5,130 nt of DNA from Nocardiopsaceae bacterium. Its GTDB lineage: Bacteria; Actinomycetota; Actinomycetes; Streptosporangiales; Streptosporangiaceae. The stretch spans positions 1 through 5,130 of the forward strand of contig JAIRTY010000735.1 of NCBI GenBank assembly GCA_031254715.1, read 5' to 3'. Positions 1-5,130 of the stretch are shown piece by piece; the first letter of the stretch is position 1, and each line of letters opens with the position of its first letter. The notes under the pieces are model-generated. The model saw nothing but the letters and a program-made list of their open reading frames with translations, was not told the DNA's origin and ran no database searches. The position numbers and the translations under genes were made by a program.

Positions 1-1641
1 TGGTGGGAGGCGGAGGTGCCGGGCGCCGGGCCCGGCGCCGGCTACGCTTTCCGCCTCGATGGCGGCGAGGCCCTGCCCGACCCCAGGTCCCCGTGGCAGC
101 CAGCGGGCCCGGCCGGGCCCAGCCGCCGCTACGATCACGCCGCTTTCCGCTGGACCGACCAGGGCTGGCGGCCCGGCCCGGTGGCCAGCGCGGTCAGCTA
201 CGAGCTGCACGTCGGCACGTTCACCCCGGAGGGGACCTTCGACGCGGCGGCCGGACGGCTTGATCACCTGACCAGCCTGGGCGTGACCGCCGTCGAGCTG
301 ATGCCGGTGGCGGCGTTCCCCGGCCGGCACGGCTGGGGCTACGACGGGATCGGCCTGTGGGCGGTGCACGAGCCCTACGGCGGGCCGGACGGACTCAAGC
401 GGTTCGTCGACGCCTGCCACGCCCGGGGCCTGGCCGTGCTGCTGGACGTGGTGTACAACCACGTCGGGATCGGCAACCGGCTGGCGGACTTCGGCCCGTA
501 CTTCACCGCCGCGCACGTGACGCCGTGGGGCCCGGCCGTCAACCTCGACCAGCCCGGGTCTGACGAGGTCCGCCGGTTCCTGATCGGGAACGCGCTAATG
601 TGGCTGCGCGACTACCATCTGGACGGGCTGCGGCTGGACGCCGTGCACGCGCTGGCCGACCAGCGGGCCGTGCACCTGCTCGAGCAGCTGGCCACCGAGG
701 TCCACGGCCTGGCCGGGGCGCTGGGCCGGGACCTCAGCCTGATCGCCGAGTCGGATGCGAACGATCCGCGGCTGGTCGCCGCCCGCGACGCCGGCGGGTT
801 CGGGCTGACGGCCCAGTGGAGCGACGACTTCCATCACGCCGTCCACGCCGCCGTCACGGGCGAGCGGCAGGGCTACTACGGCGACTTCGGCTCGATGGCC
901 GCGCTCGCCAAGACGCTCACCAAGGTGTACTTCCATGACGGGGGCTGGTCATCGTTCCGCGGGCGAAGTCATGGCCGGCCGGTGGATGTCGCCAGGACCG
1001 GAGCCGACCGGTTCATCGGGTACCTGCAGGACCACGACCAGGTCGGCAACCGTGCCACCGGCGACCGGATCTCCGCCCGGCTGCCGTCCAGCCTGCTGAC
1101 GGCGGCCGCCGGGCTGGTGCTGACCGCGCCGTTCCCGCCGATGCTGTTCATGGGGGAGGAGTGGGGCGCCGGCACGCCCTGGCAGTACTTCACCGATCAC
1201 ACCGATCAGGCGCTGGCCAGCGCGGTGGCCAGCGGCCGCCGGGCCGAGTTCGCCGCCCACGGCTGGGCCGCGGCCGACGTCCCTGACCCGCAGGACGGGG
1301 CGACCTTCCGCCGCTCCAAGCTTGACTGGGCCGAGCCCGGCCGCAGCCCGCACCGCGAGCTGCTCGCCTGGTACCGCGAGCTCATCGCGCTGCGCAAGGC
1401 CCGGCCCGAGCTGACCGACCAGCGGCTGGACCGGGTCGCTGCCCAGTTCGACGAGCGCGGGCGGTGGCTGGTGGTGCGACGCGGGCCGCTCCGGATCGTG
1501 CTCAACCTGGGCCCGGCCGGTCAGCGGCTGCCGCTGGGCGGGACGGGCCGGGCGGTGCTGGCGGCCTCCTGCCCGGGGGTTGCGATCGAGGTGGACCAGG
1601 TGTCGGTGCCCGCCGGGGGATTCGCGGTGATCGAGACCTAG
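1..1641 (+). CDS. treZ: Malto-oligosyltrehalose trehalohydrolase (TreZ), N-terminus cut by window edge
   Basis: Cytoplasmic GH13 enzyme (EC 3.2.1.141) that hydrolyses maltooligosyltrehalose, made by TreY from glycogen or maltodextrin ends, to free trehalose. The frame is open from base 1 (WWEAEVPG, typical of the end of the N-terminal beta-sandwich domain), so the GTG at 16 is internal and the true start lies left of the window. 546 residues are present against a usual 570-600, so roughly 30-60 are missing. Counting from base 1, the (beta/alpha)8 barrel starts near residue 64. GH13 regions are visible: I, DVVYNH (149-154); II, GLRLDAVHA with nucleophile Asp213; III, LIAESD with acid Glu250; IV, QDHDQVGNRA with Asp346. 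FMGEEWG (384-390) and PWQYFTDH follow, then a C-terminal beta domain. HGWGYDGIGLWAVHEPYGG is characteristic of TreZ rather than branching enzyme or TreY. treY/treX are expected upstream. It meets the MarR gene tail to tail with a 4-bp overlap. Identification is secure. Confidence 0.96.
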   Translation, partial: WWEAEVPGAGPGAGYAFRLDGGEALPDPRSPWQPAGPAGPSRRYDHAAFRWTDQGWRPGPVASAVSYELHVGTFTPEGTFDAAAGRLDHLTSLGVTAVELMPVAAFPGRHGWGYDGIGLWAVHEPYGGPDGLKRFVDACHARGLAVLLDVVYNHVGIGNRLADFGPYFTAAHVTPWGPAVNLDQPGSDEVRRFLIGNALMWLRDYHLDGLRLDAVHALADQRAVHLLEQLATEVHGLAGALGRDLSLIAESDANDPRLVAARDAGGFGLTAQWSDDFHHAVHAAVTGERQGYYGDFGSMAALAKTLTKVYFHDGGWSSFRGRSHGRPVDVARTGADRFIGYLQDHDQVGNRATGDRISARLPSSLLTAAAGLVLTAPFPPMLFMGEEWGAGTPWQYFTDHTDQALASAVASGRRAEFAAHGWAAADVPDPQDGATFRRSKLDWAEPGRSPHRELLAWYRELIALRKARPELTDQRLDRVAAQFDERGRWLVVRRGPLRIVLNLGPAGQRLPLGGTGRAVLAASCPGVAIEVDQVSVPAGGFAVIET

Positions 1642-2132
1642 CTCCGGGGCTCCGCAGCCTCGCCGGTGCCGTCGGCCGCGTTGCGCTCCAGCCGCTCAAG
1701 CAGGCCCGCGAGCTGGTCCAGGTCCCCGGCGCTGAACCCCTGCCGGAGCCGCCGGTCGAACCCGGTGGCGGCCTCGCGCAGCCGCAGGAACGCGGCCTCG
1801 CCCTGCTCGGTCAGCTCCACCAGGTGCACCCGGCGGTTCGCCGGGTCCCGGCGGCGGGTGACCAGCCCCTGCGCGTCCATCGCGTTCAGGTGGTGGGTGA
1901 GCGTCGCCTCCCTGATCCCCACCGCGTCCGCCAGTTCCCGCTGGTTGCCGACCTTCCGGCTCTTGAGCGAGATCATCACCAGCCAGACCGGGAGCGAGCC
2001 GCCTGCCCCGGCCAGCGCATCGTCGAACGCCCGGCTCACCGACCTGGCCACCCGGGACAGCCGGAGCCCCACCGGCGGACTGGCGGGCGGGCCGCCCCGC
2101 GGTCCCGCAGGCGGCCCGGCAGGGAGACGCAT
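1638..2132 (-). CDS. MarR-family winged-helix transcriptional regulator
   Basis: A 164-residue DNA-binding protein, expected to act as a dimer and usually a repressor released by a small ligand. A Pro/Gly/Ala-rich tail (1-20) precedes the dimerisation helix (about 22-42). The winged helix-turn-helix follows: NQRELADAVGI (63-73), recognition helix around EATLTHHLNAMDAQGL (75-90), and wing RRRDPANRRVHLVELT (93-108), which carries the basic residues and the Asp-Arg pattern conserved in MarR. C-terminal helices (109-151) complete the dimer interface, and the end is an acidic, disordered-looking tail. There is no cysteine, so a thiol-oxidation switch like OhrR is excluded. The ATG at 2132 is preferred because a promoter-like element sits right before it and there is no Shine-Dalgarno, suggesting a leaderless mRNA. 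A GTG at codon 21 would give a more usual MarR length but also lacks a ribosome site. The ligand and the targets other than itself cannot be read from the sequence. Confidence 0.93.
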   Translation of the reverse strand: MRLPAGPPAGPRGGPPASPPVGLRLSRVARSVSRAFDDALAGAGGSLPVWLVMISLKSRKVGNQRELADAVGIREATLTHHLNAMDAQGLVTRRRDPANRRVHLVELTEQGEAAFLRLREAATGFDRRLRQGFSAGDLDQLAGLLERLERNAADGTGEAAEPRS

Positions 2133-2138
2133 GCAGTT

Positions 2139-2166
2139 AGCTTACCAGCAACGCTTCGATATCGAA
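2139..2166 (-). promoter_or_regulatory. Putative leaderless promoter of the MarR gene
   Basis: On the minus strand a -35-like TTCGAT (2166-2161) is followed by a 16-base spacer and a -10-like TAAGCT (2144-2139). Only six bases (AACTGC) separate the -10 from the ATG, so transcription would begin at or beside the A of the start codon. No GGAGG-like sequence precedes the ATG. Leaderless mRNAs are common in actinobacteria. Both boxes match sigma-70-type consensus only partly, so this is an inference. Confidence 0.5.
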
Positions 2167-2167
2167 G
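2154..2167. promoter_or_regulatory. Perfect 14-bp palindrome, probable MarR operator (CTTCGATATCGAAG)
   Basis: CTTCGATATCGAAG reads identically on both strands and stands out as AT-rich in a GC-rich setting. It overlaps the proposed -35 box of the MarR gene and lies 22-35 bases before its ATG. Length, symmetry and position fit the operators bound by MarR dimers, so negative autoregulation is the natural reading. No second copy is visible in the window. Confidence 0.65.
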
Positions 2168-2203
2168 TATTGTGGGTGACCGCGGGTTTGGGTGACCGAG
2201 GAA

Positions 2204-2254
2204 GTGATCGTGTGTGATCAGTCGGCGGAAAACCCTCCTGATACATCACGATCA
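2204..2254. repeat. Short inverted repeat TGATCGTG / CACGATCA in the MarR-lipase gap
   Basis: TGATCGTG (2205-2212) is matched by CACGATCA (2247-2254), 34 bases apart, with a TGATCA palindrome (2215-2220) between them. The arms are short and widely spaced, and the stretch lies 70-120 bases upstream of the MarR start. It could be a distal regulator site or chance. No gene is supported here. Confidence 0.25.
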
Positions 2255-2292
2255 TGAAAAGGCTGGTGCGCGGCGGGGCGGCCGGGGCGGCG

Positions 2293-2329
2293 GGCCGGCG
2301 GGCCGGCTGGGCCAGCGGGGCCGCCGGCC
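2293..2329 (-). terminator. GC-rich hairpin downstream of the lipase gene, possible terminator
   Basis: GGCCGGCGG (2293-2301) pairs perfectly with CCGCCGGCC (2321-2329). The loop contains a small inner inverted repeat, GCTGGGCCAGC (2306-2316). It begins 43 bases past the lipase stop on the minus strand and before the MarR promoter, where a terminator would be expected. There is no T-run, so it would be a U-less terminator. A smaller hairpin, CCGCG-GCC-CGCGG (2347-2359), sits nearer the stop. Random pairing is easy in sequence this rich in G and C, so support is modest. Confidence 0.35.
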
Positions 2330-2336
2330 AGCGGGG
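2310..2336. repeat. 11-bp direct repeat GGCCAGCGGGG
   Basis: GGCCAGCGGGG occurs at 2310-2320 and 2326-2336, a period of 16 bases. It lies in a nearly AT-free tract (about 2262-2358) that contains the hairpin. It is probably simple-sequence drift in non-coding DNA. Confidence 0.4.
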
Positions 2337-2371
2337 GGCTGGGAAGCCGCGGCCCGCGGATGCCAGGACGC

Positions 2372-3439
2372 TCAGAACGAGGGGACCGGGCCGGGCGGGC
2401 CGGTGACCGGCAGCACGGTGAGGCAGGGCACCTGGACGGGATGCGCCGGGTCCAGCGCGTTGAGCACGTCAGCCAGCGCCACCGGGTCGTAGGAGATCTC
2501 CAGGTGATCGCTGTGATCGCGGGCGCACTGCTGCTGGAGGGTGATGTCGGTGACGTTGGCAGCGGCGGGCAGGAACGCGTTGGTGTACGGCGTCACGACC
2601 TCGTCACCGGTGCTCTCGATCACCGTGTACCGGATGCCGGGCACCGTCGGGCGGGCGTTGAGGCGGGCGAGGAACGCCGAGCCCGGCTCCTGCTGCGCGC
2701 ACGCCCGGCAGCCCACCGCGAACACCAGGTCGAGCGGGGAGAGCGGCCCCAGCGTCCCTGACAGCGTGCCCAGGCCGTCGACGGTGGTGCCGTAGTTGGA
2801 CGGGGCGAGCGCGACCAGCTTGGCCACGTGCGCGGCGCCGCCGAGGAAGCGGATGTAATAGCGCGGCATCATGCCGCCCTGAGAGTGCCCGACCAGGTCC
2901 ACCTTGGCCGCGCCGGTGGCGGCGAGGACCTTGCCGACGAAGGCGGCCAGCTGCCGGGCGGACGCCGCGATGGCGCCGGTGGCCTGCACCGGGTCGCTGG
3001 GCACAAGGCCGCCATAGCTGAACGTGAACACGCAGTAGCCGTGGTTGGCCAGCAACGGCGCGGCCGCCCGCCAGTTGTCGTTCCCGTTCTCGAACGTGCC
3101 GTGCACCAGCACCACCGGGTACGGGTGGGCGCGGCCGGGGCGGCAGCCGGAATGGTTGGCCCCGGGCGGCGGCAGCTGCGGGAAGGCGACGCCGGCGGCG
3201 AACCCGGCGGCGAAGCTGTAGCCGACCGGCAGGACCGGCTGCGCTGCCGCCGCAGTGGTGGGCCCGGCCGCCGCTAACCCGGCCGCGGCGGCCGTGCACG
3301 CCGCCGCGACCAGCCCGGTCGCGGCCAGCAGCCTGCGTCCGGGGCGCCTGCGAGCGAGGTGCCTGCGAGCCGGATGCCCCGGAACAGGATGCCGTCTGGC
3401 GGCATGGCGGCCGTTGGTCAGCGGGCTCTGGTTCCTCAT
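2372..3439 (-). CDS. Secreted class 2 lipase/esterase (alpha/beta hydrolase)
   Basis: A 355-residue serine hydrolase of the Lipase_2 type, expected to hydrolyse acylglycerol or other esters outside the cell. Residues 1-36 are a long basic n-region ending in RR, 37-56 a hydrophobic core (LLAATGLVAAAC onward), with cleavage likely in the Ala-rich 57-67. The RR-LL arrangement could be a Tat signal; Sec is not excluded. The mature part has the oxyanion stretch PVVLVHGTFENGNDNW (108-123), the nucleophile elbow GHSQGG with Ser186, the probable acid Asp279 in STGDEVVTPY, and the probable His312 in DHLEISYDP (His309 is the alternative). Six cysteines remain after cleavage (99, 136, 244, 247, 305, 339), enough for three disulfides, which fits an exported enzyme. 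The start has a GGGAG site six bases before the ATG. Leu55 is encoded by TTA. The gene is divergent from the amidase; the MarR gene lies 239 bases downstream. Substrate is unknown. Confidence 0.9.
   Translation of the reverse strand: MRNQSPLTNGRHAARRHPVPGHPARRHLARRRPGRRLLAATGLVAAACTAAAAGLAAAGPTTAAAAQPVLPVGYSFAAGFAAGVAFPQLPPPGANHSGCRPGRAHPYPVVLVHGTFENGNDNWRAAAPLLANHGYCVFTFSYGGLVPSDPVQATGAIAASARQLAAFVGKVLAATGAAKVDLVGHSQGGMMPRYYIRFLGGAAHVAKLVALAPSNYGTTVDGLGTLSGTLGPLSPLDLVFAVGCRACAQQEPGSAFLARLNARPTVPGIRYTVIESTGDEVVTPYTNAFLPAAANVTDITLQQQCARDHSDHLEISYDPVALADVLNALDPAHPVQVPCLTVLPVTGPPGPVPSF
3275..3277 (-). other. TTA leucine codon in the lipase signal peptide (Leu55)
   Basis: The lipase codon for Leu55 is TTA. 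I found no other in-frame TTA in the four genes of the window. In Streptomyces and relatives TTA codons are rare and depend on the bldA tRNA, which links translation to development. Whether this organism uses that control is not shown here. Confidence 0.7.
3331..3405. repeat. Degenerate 15-bp tandem repeat (5 units) encoding HPARR-like pentapeptides
   Basis: Units begin at 3331, 3346, 3361, 3376 and 3391. GCCTGCG starts the first three, and GCCTGCGAGC is exact in units two and three. GGAT ends units three and four. Because 15 bases equal five codons, the lipase n-region reads HAARR, HPVPG, HPARR, HLARR, RPGRR (residues 12-36), the last pair forming the arginines before the hydrophobic core. 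The first codon position of each peptide unit is offset by one base from the DNA unit. Rare arginine codons (AGG at 26, 31, 36; AGA at 15) recur with the repeat. Confidence 0.75.
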
Positions 3440-3445
3440 CGGGCA

Positions 3446-3450
3446 CTCCC
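3446..3450 (-). promoter_or_regulatory. Ribosome binding site of the lipase gene
   Basis: On the minus strand GGGAG lies six bases before the ATG at 3439, a normal spacing. This supports that start and therefore the long basic n-region of the signal peptide. Confidence 0.7.
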
Positions 3451-3498
3451 GGCAGCAGCGGGCAGCAGGTGAGGAAAGCGTAGAGCCTGCCGTGACGG

Positions 3499-3540
3499 TT
3501 GCTACCTGCGGGTAATCAACATGTTACTTAGGAGTAACGA
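3499..3540. promoter_or_regulatory. AT-rich divergent promoter/operator island between lipase and amidase
   Basis: This is the only AT-rich part of the 178-base gap (3440-3617), so promoters for both divergent genes most likely lie here. It is packed with dyads: TACC-N4-GGTA (3503-3514), AACATGTT (3518-3525) and GTTACT-N4-AGTAAC (3523-3538). On the plus strand TTGCTA (3499-3504) could be a -35, and on the minus strand TAACAT (3526-3521) could be a -10, but neither has a convincing partner, so exact promoters are not called. Confidence 0.5.
3523..3538. promoter_or_regulatory. Inverted repeat GTTACT-N4-AGTAAC, probable shared operator
   Basis: Perfect 6-bp arms around TAGG. Its centre is about 92 bases from the lipase start and about 88 from the amidase start, nearly midway. 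Such dyads are typical of TetR- or GntR-type operators in actinobacteria. The regulator is not encoded in this window as far as I can tell, and the site differs from the MarR palindrome at 2154-2167. Confidence 0.5.
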
Positions 3541-3603
3541 GCCCAGGCGCCGGTGCGGGGGATGGGACGATGGGAGCACGGTGACGGAGAGGGCACGGTG
3601 AGG

Positions 3604-3608
3604 GGAGG
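3604..3608 (+). promoter_or_regulatory. Ribosome binding site of the amidase gene
   Basis: GGAGG, inside AGGGGAGG (3601-3608), lies nine bases before the GTG at 3618. There is an in-frame stop at 3582-3584, so the GTG is the first possible start after it. Confidence 0.7.
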
Positions 3609-3617
3609 CCGCGGGCT

Positions 3618-5051
3618 GTGACGGAGCTGTGCTCGCTGGAGGCGATCACCCTGGCCGGGATGCTGCGGCGGCGGGAGGTGTCGGCCCGCGAGGTGATCGG
3701 GGCGCACATCGAGCGGATCGAGGCCACCGGCCCGGCCGTGAACGCGATCGTGACCCGCTCCTTCGACCAGGCCCTGGCCCGGGCGGCGGCCGCCGACGAG
3801 GCGCTGGCCCGGCCAGCGGGCGATCCGCCCGGACTGCTGCACGGACTGCCGGTCGCGCACAAGGACCTGACCGAGACCGCGGGCGTGCGCACGACCTATG
3901 GCTCTCCGTTGTTCGCGGATTTCCTCCCCGAACGGGACTCGCTCGTGGTGAGCCGGATGGCCGCGGCGGGGGCCATCAGCCTGGGCAAGACCAACACGCC
4001 CGAGTTCGGGGCCGGCTCGCATACCGTCAACCCGGTATTCGGTGCCACCCGCAACCCGTACGACCTGAGCCGCAGCGCGGGCGGCAGCAGCGGCGGCGCG
4101 GCAGCGGCGCTGGCGGCCCGGATGATCTGCCTGGCCGACGGCAGCGACCTGGGCGGATCGCTGCGGAACCCGGCCAGCTTCTGCAACGTCGTCGGCTTCC
4201 GCCCGTCGCCGGGCCGGGTCCCGGCCTGGCCCGTGTCCGACCCGGCTGACCAGCTCGGGGTGGAGGGGCCGATGGCGCGCACCGTCGCCGACGCGGCACT
4301 GCTGCTCGCGGTGCAGTCCGGCCCCGACCCGAGGGTCCCGGTCGCGCTGGATGCGCCGCCGCCCGCGCTGGCCGCGCCGTCCGACGTGGCCGGGGTGCTG
4401 CGCAGCGACCTGGCCGGGCTGCGGGTGGCCTGGAGCGCCGACCTCGGCCTGCCGGTGGAGCCGGCGGTGCGGGAGGTGCTCGCGCAGGCCCGGCCGGTGC
4501 TGGCCGGGCTCGGCTGCGAGGTGACCGACGCCGAGCCCGACCTGTCCGGCGCTGACGAGGTCTTCCGCGCCTGGCGGGCGCTGCGGTTCGCGACCCGGTT
4601 CGGCCCGCTGCTGCGGGAGCACGCCGGCGCCCTGGGGCCGAACGTCACCTGGAACACCCAGCAGGGACTCGCGCTGACCGTGGCCGGCCTGAGCCGCGCC
4701 ACCGGGCTGTGGACCGAGCTGGCCGAGCGGGTCAGCGAGTTCTTCGGCCGGTTCGACGTGCTCGCCTGCCCGGTGAGCCAGGTCGTCCCGTTCGACGTCG
4801 AACTGGACTGGGTGCACGAGATCGACGGGGTGCCGCAGCTCACCTACCTGGACTGGATGGCATCGTGCTACCTGATCTCGGTGACCGGCCTGCCCGCCAT
4901 GTCGGTGCCGGCCGGGTTCACCCCCGGCGGCCTGCCGGTCGGCCTGCAGCTGGTCGGCCGCCGCCGGGCCGACTGGGACCTGCTGCGGATCGGCCACGCG
5001 TTCGAGGCCGCGACCGGCCACGCCAGCGCGGCCCCGTCGCTGCCTGGCTGA
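3618..5051 (+). CDS. Amidase signature (AS) family hydrolase
   Basis: A 477-residue enzyme, probably cytoplasmic (no signal peptide), that hydrolyses a carboxylic amide to acid and ammonia or an amine. The full AS triad is present: Lys82 in LPVAHKDL, the cis-Ser157 in SAGGSSGG, and the nucleophile Ser181 in GSDLGGSLRNPAS. The spacings of 75 and 24 residues equal those of fatty acid amide hydrolase (Lys142, Ser217, Ser241). The flanking family motifs LGKTNTPEF (122-130), GPMARTVAD (217-225) and TGLPAMSVPAGF (423-434) are intact, and the length is normal. GatA of the tRNA amidotransferase is unlikely: no gatB or gatC neighbour is visible, and the C-terminal part resembles general amidases. The start is GTG with a GGAGG site. 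It is divergent from the lipase. The substrate cannot be told: aliphatic, aryl-acyl or peptide amides are all possible, so no gene symbol is given. Confidence 0.94.
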   Translation: MTELCSLEAITLAGMLRRREVSAREVIGAHIERIEATGPAVNAIVTRSFDQALARAAAADEALARPAGDPPGLLHGLPVAHKDLTETAGVRTTYGSPLFADFLPERDSLVVSRMAAAGAISLGKTNTPEFGAGSHTVNPVFGATRNPYDLSRSAGGSSGGAAAALAARMICLADGSDLGGSLRNPASFCNVVGFRPSPGRVPAWPVSDPADQLGVEGPMARTVADAALLLAVQSGPDPRVPVALDAPPPALAAPSDVAGVLRSDLAGLRVAWSADLGLPVEPAVREVLAQARPVLAGLGCEVTDAEPDLSGADEVFRAWRALRFATRFGPLLREHAGALGPNVTWNTQQGLALTVAGLSRATGLWTELAERVSEFFGRFDVLACPVSQVVPFDVELDWVHEIDGVPQLTYLDWMASCYLISVTGLPAMSVPAGFTPGGLPVGLQLVGRRRADWDLLRIGHAFEAATGHASAAPSLPG

Positions 5052-5130
5052 CCGCGGAGCAGCTAGCTGCCCGGCCGCCCAGGCCGTGTCGCGTGATCGT
5101 GCGGGGCGCGGTGGCGGGGGAGCCGTCGGG
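5052..5130. other. Right-edge sequence after the amidase, no gene assigned; 12-bp palindrome
   Basis: Eight bases past the amidase stop is a perfect palindrome, GCAGCTAGCTGC (5059-5070), followed by GGCC-N5-GGCC (5073-5085). Either could help end transcription, but there is no T-run. A minus-strand frame is open from the window edge to a TAG at 5065-5063 (21 codons, Arg/Pro-rich), which could be the tail of a convergent gene. It is too short to judge. Confidence 0.25.

Noticed and set aside
16..18. GTG at 16 as the start of treZ
   Set aside because: The same frame is open to base 1 and upstream codons read WWEAE, matching the TreZ N-terminal domain, so the gene continues beyond the window.
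1464..2195. A 243-codon plus-strand frame across the treZ end and the MarR gene
   Set aside because: It is compositional shadow: no domain, wrong frame for treZ, and antisense to a clear MarR protein.
2142..2255. A 37-residue minus-strand frame upstream of the MarR gene, possible leader peptide
   Set aside because: No ribosome site precedes its ATG, the peptide is featureless, and it runs through the proposed promoter and operator of the MarR gene.
2254..2406. A 50-residue plus-strand frame starting MKRLVRGG
   Set aside because: No Shine-Dalgarno sequence, product is Gly/Ala/Arg low-complexity from the GC tract, and it runs antisense into the 3' end of the lipase.
3528..5021. A 497-codon open frame on the minus strand, longer than the amidase it overlaps
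   Set aside because: Its product is a Pro/Gly/Arg/His/Gln-rich string with no recognisable fold. It arises because GC-biased codons of the amidase lack stops in the opposite frame. The amidase has full catalytic motifs, so the antisense frame is a shadow.
3618..5051. GatA subunit of the Glu-tRNA(Gln)/Asp-tRNA(Asn) amidotransferase
   Set aside because: No gatC or gatB next to it, and the active-site flanks and C-terminal part resemble stand-alone amidases; a lone divergent gene beside a lipase is not the usual gatA setting.
5059..5070. GCAGCTAGCTGC as a firm terminator of the amidase
   Set aside because: Only a 4-bp stem would remain after leaving a loop and there is no T-run, so it is listed only as a palindrome at low confidence.

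Overview
This is a very GC-rich window (by eye well above 70 %). Third codon positions are strongly G/C, GTG is used as a start codon, and the only TTA codon I found in the genes is a single one. Together with the gene families, this points to a high-GC actinomycete. I cannot name the genus from the sequence. It looks like an ordinary chromosomal stretch of four genes. I see no mobile element, RNA gene, CRISPR array or phage gene.

Layout from left to right. (1) 1-1641 (+): treZ, malto-oligosyltrehalose trehalohydrolase, missing its N-terminus because the window starts inside it. (2) 1638-2132 (-): a MarR-family winged-helix regulator, tail to tail with treZ; the two stop codons share one CTAG tetranucleotide. 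Upstream of it lie a likely leaderless promoter and a perfect 14-bp palindrome, CTTCGATATCGAAG, the probable autoregulatory operator. (3) 2133-2371: intergenic. It holds that promoter, a mixed-composition stretch, and an extremely GC-rich stretch with a 9-bp-stem hairpin that may end the lipase transcript. (4) 2372-3439 (-): a secreted class 2 lipase/esterase whose signal peptide has a long basic front made of five degenerate HPARR-like pentapeptides (a 15-bp tandem repeat) and a TTA leucine codon. (5) 3440-3617: divergent intergenic region with an AT-rich island and an inverted repeat, GTTACT-N4-AGTAAC, almost midway between the two start codons. (6) 3618-5051 (+): an amidase-signature-family hydrolase with a complete Lys-Ser-Ser triad. 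(7) 5052-5130: no gene that can be assigned.

How they may work together: TreZ releases trehalose from maltooligosyltrehalose made by TreY, so treY (and often treX) is expected just left of the window. The MarR protein most likely controls itself; its operator is not seen elsewhere in the window, so there is no sequence evidence that it controls treZ, the lipase or the amidase. The lipase and amidase are divergent and may share an operator, but no common pathway can be proven. I found no convincing undescribed multi-gene system here. The best leads are small: the pentapeptide-repeat signal peptide, the TTA codon, the two operator-like palindromes and the shared CTAG stop.
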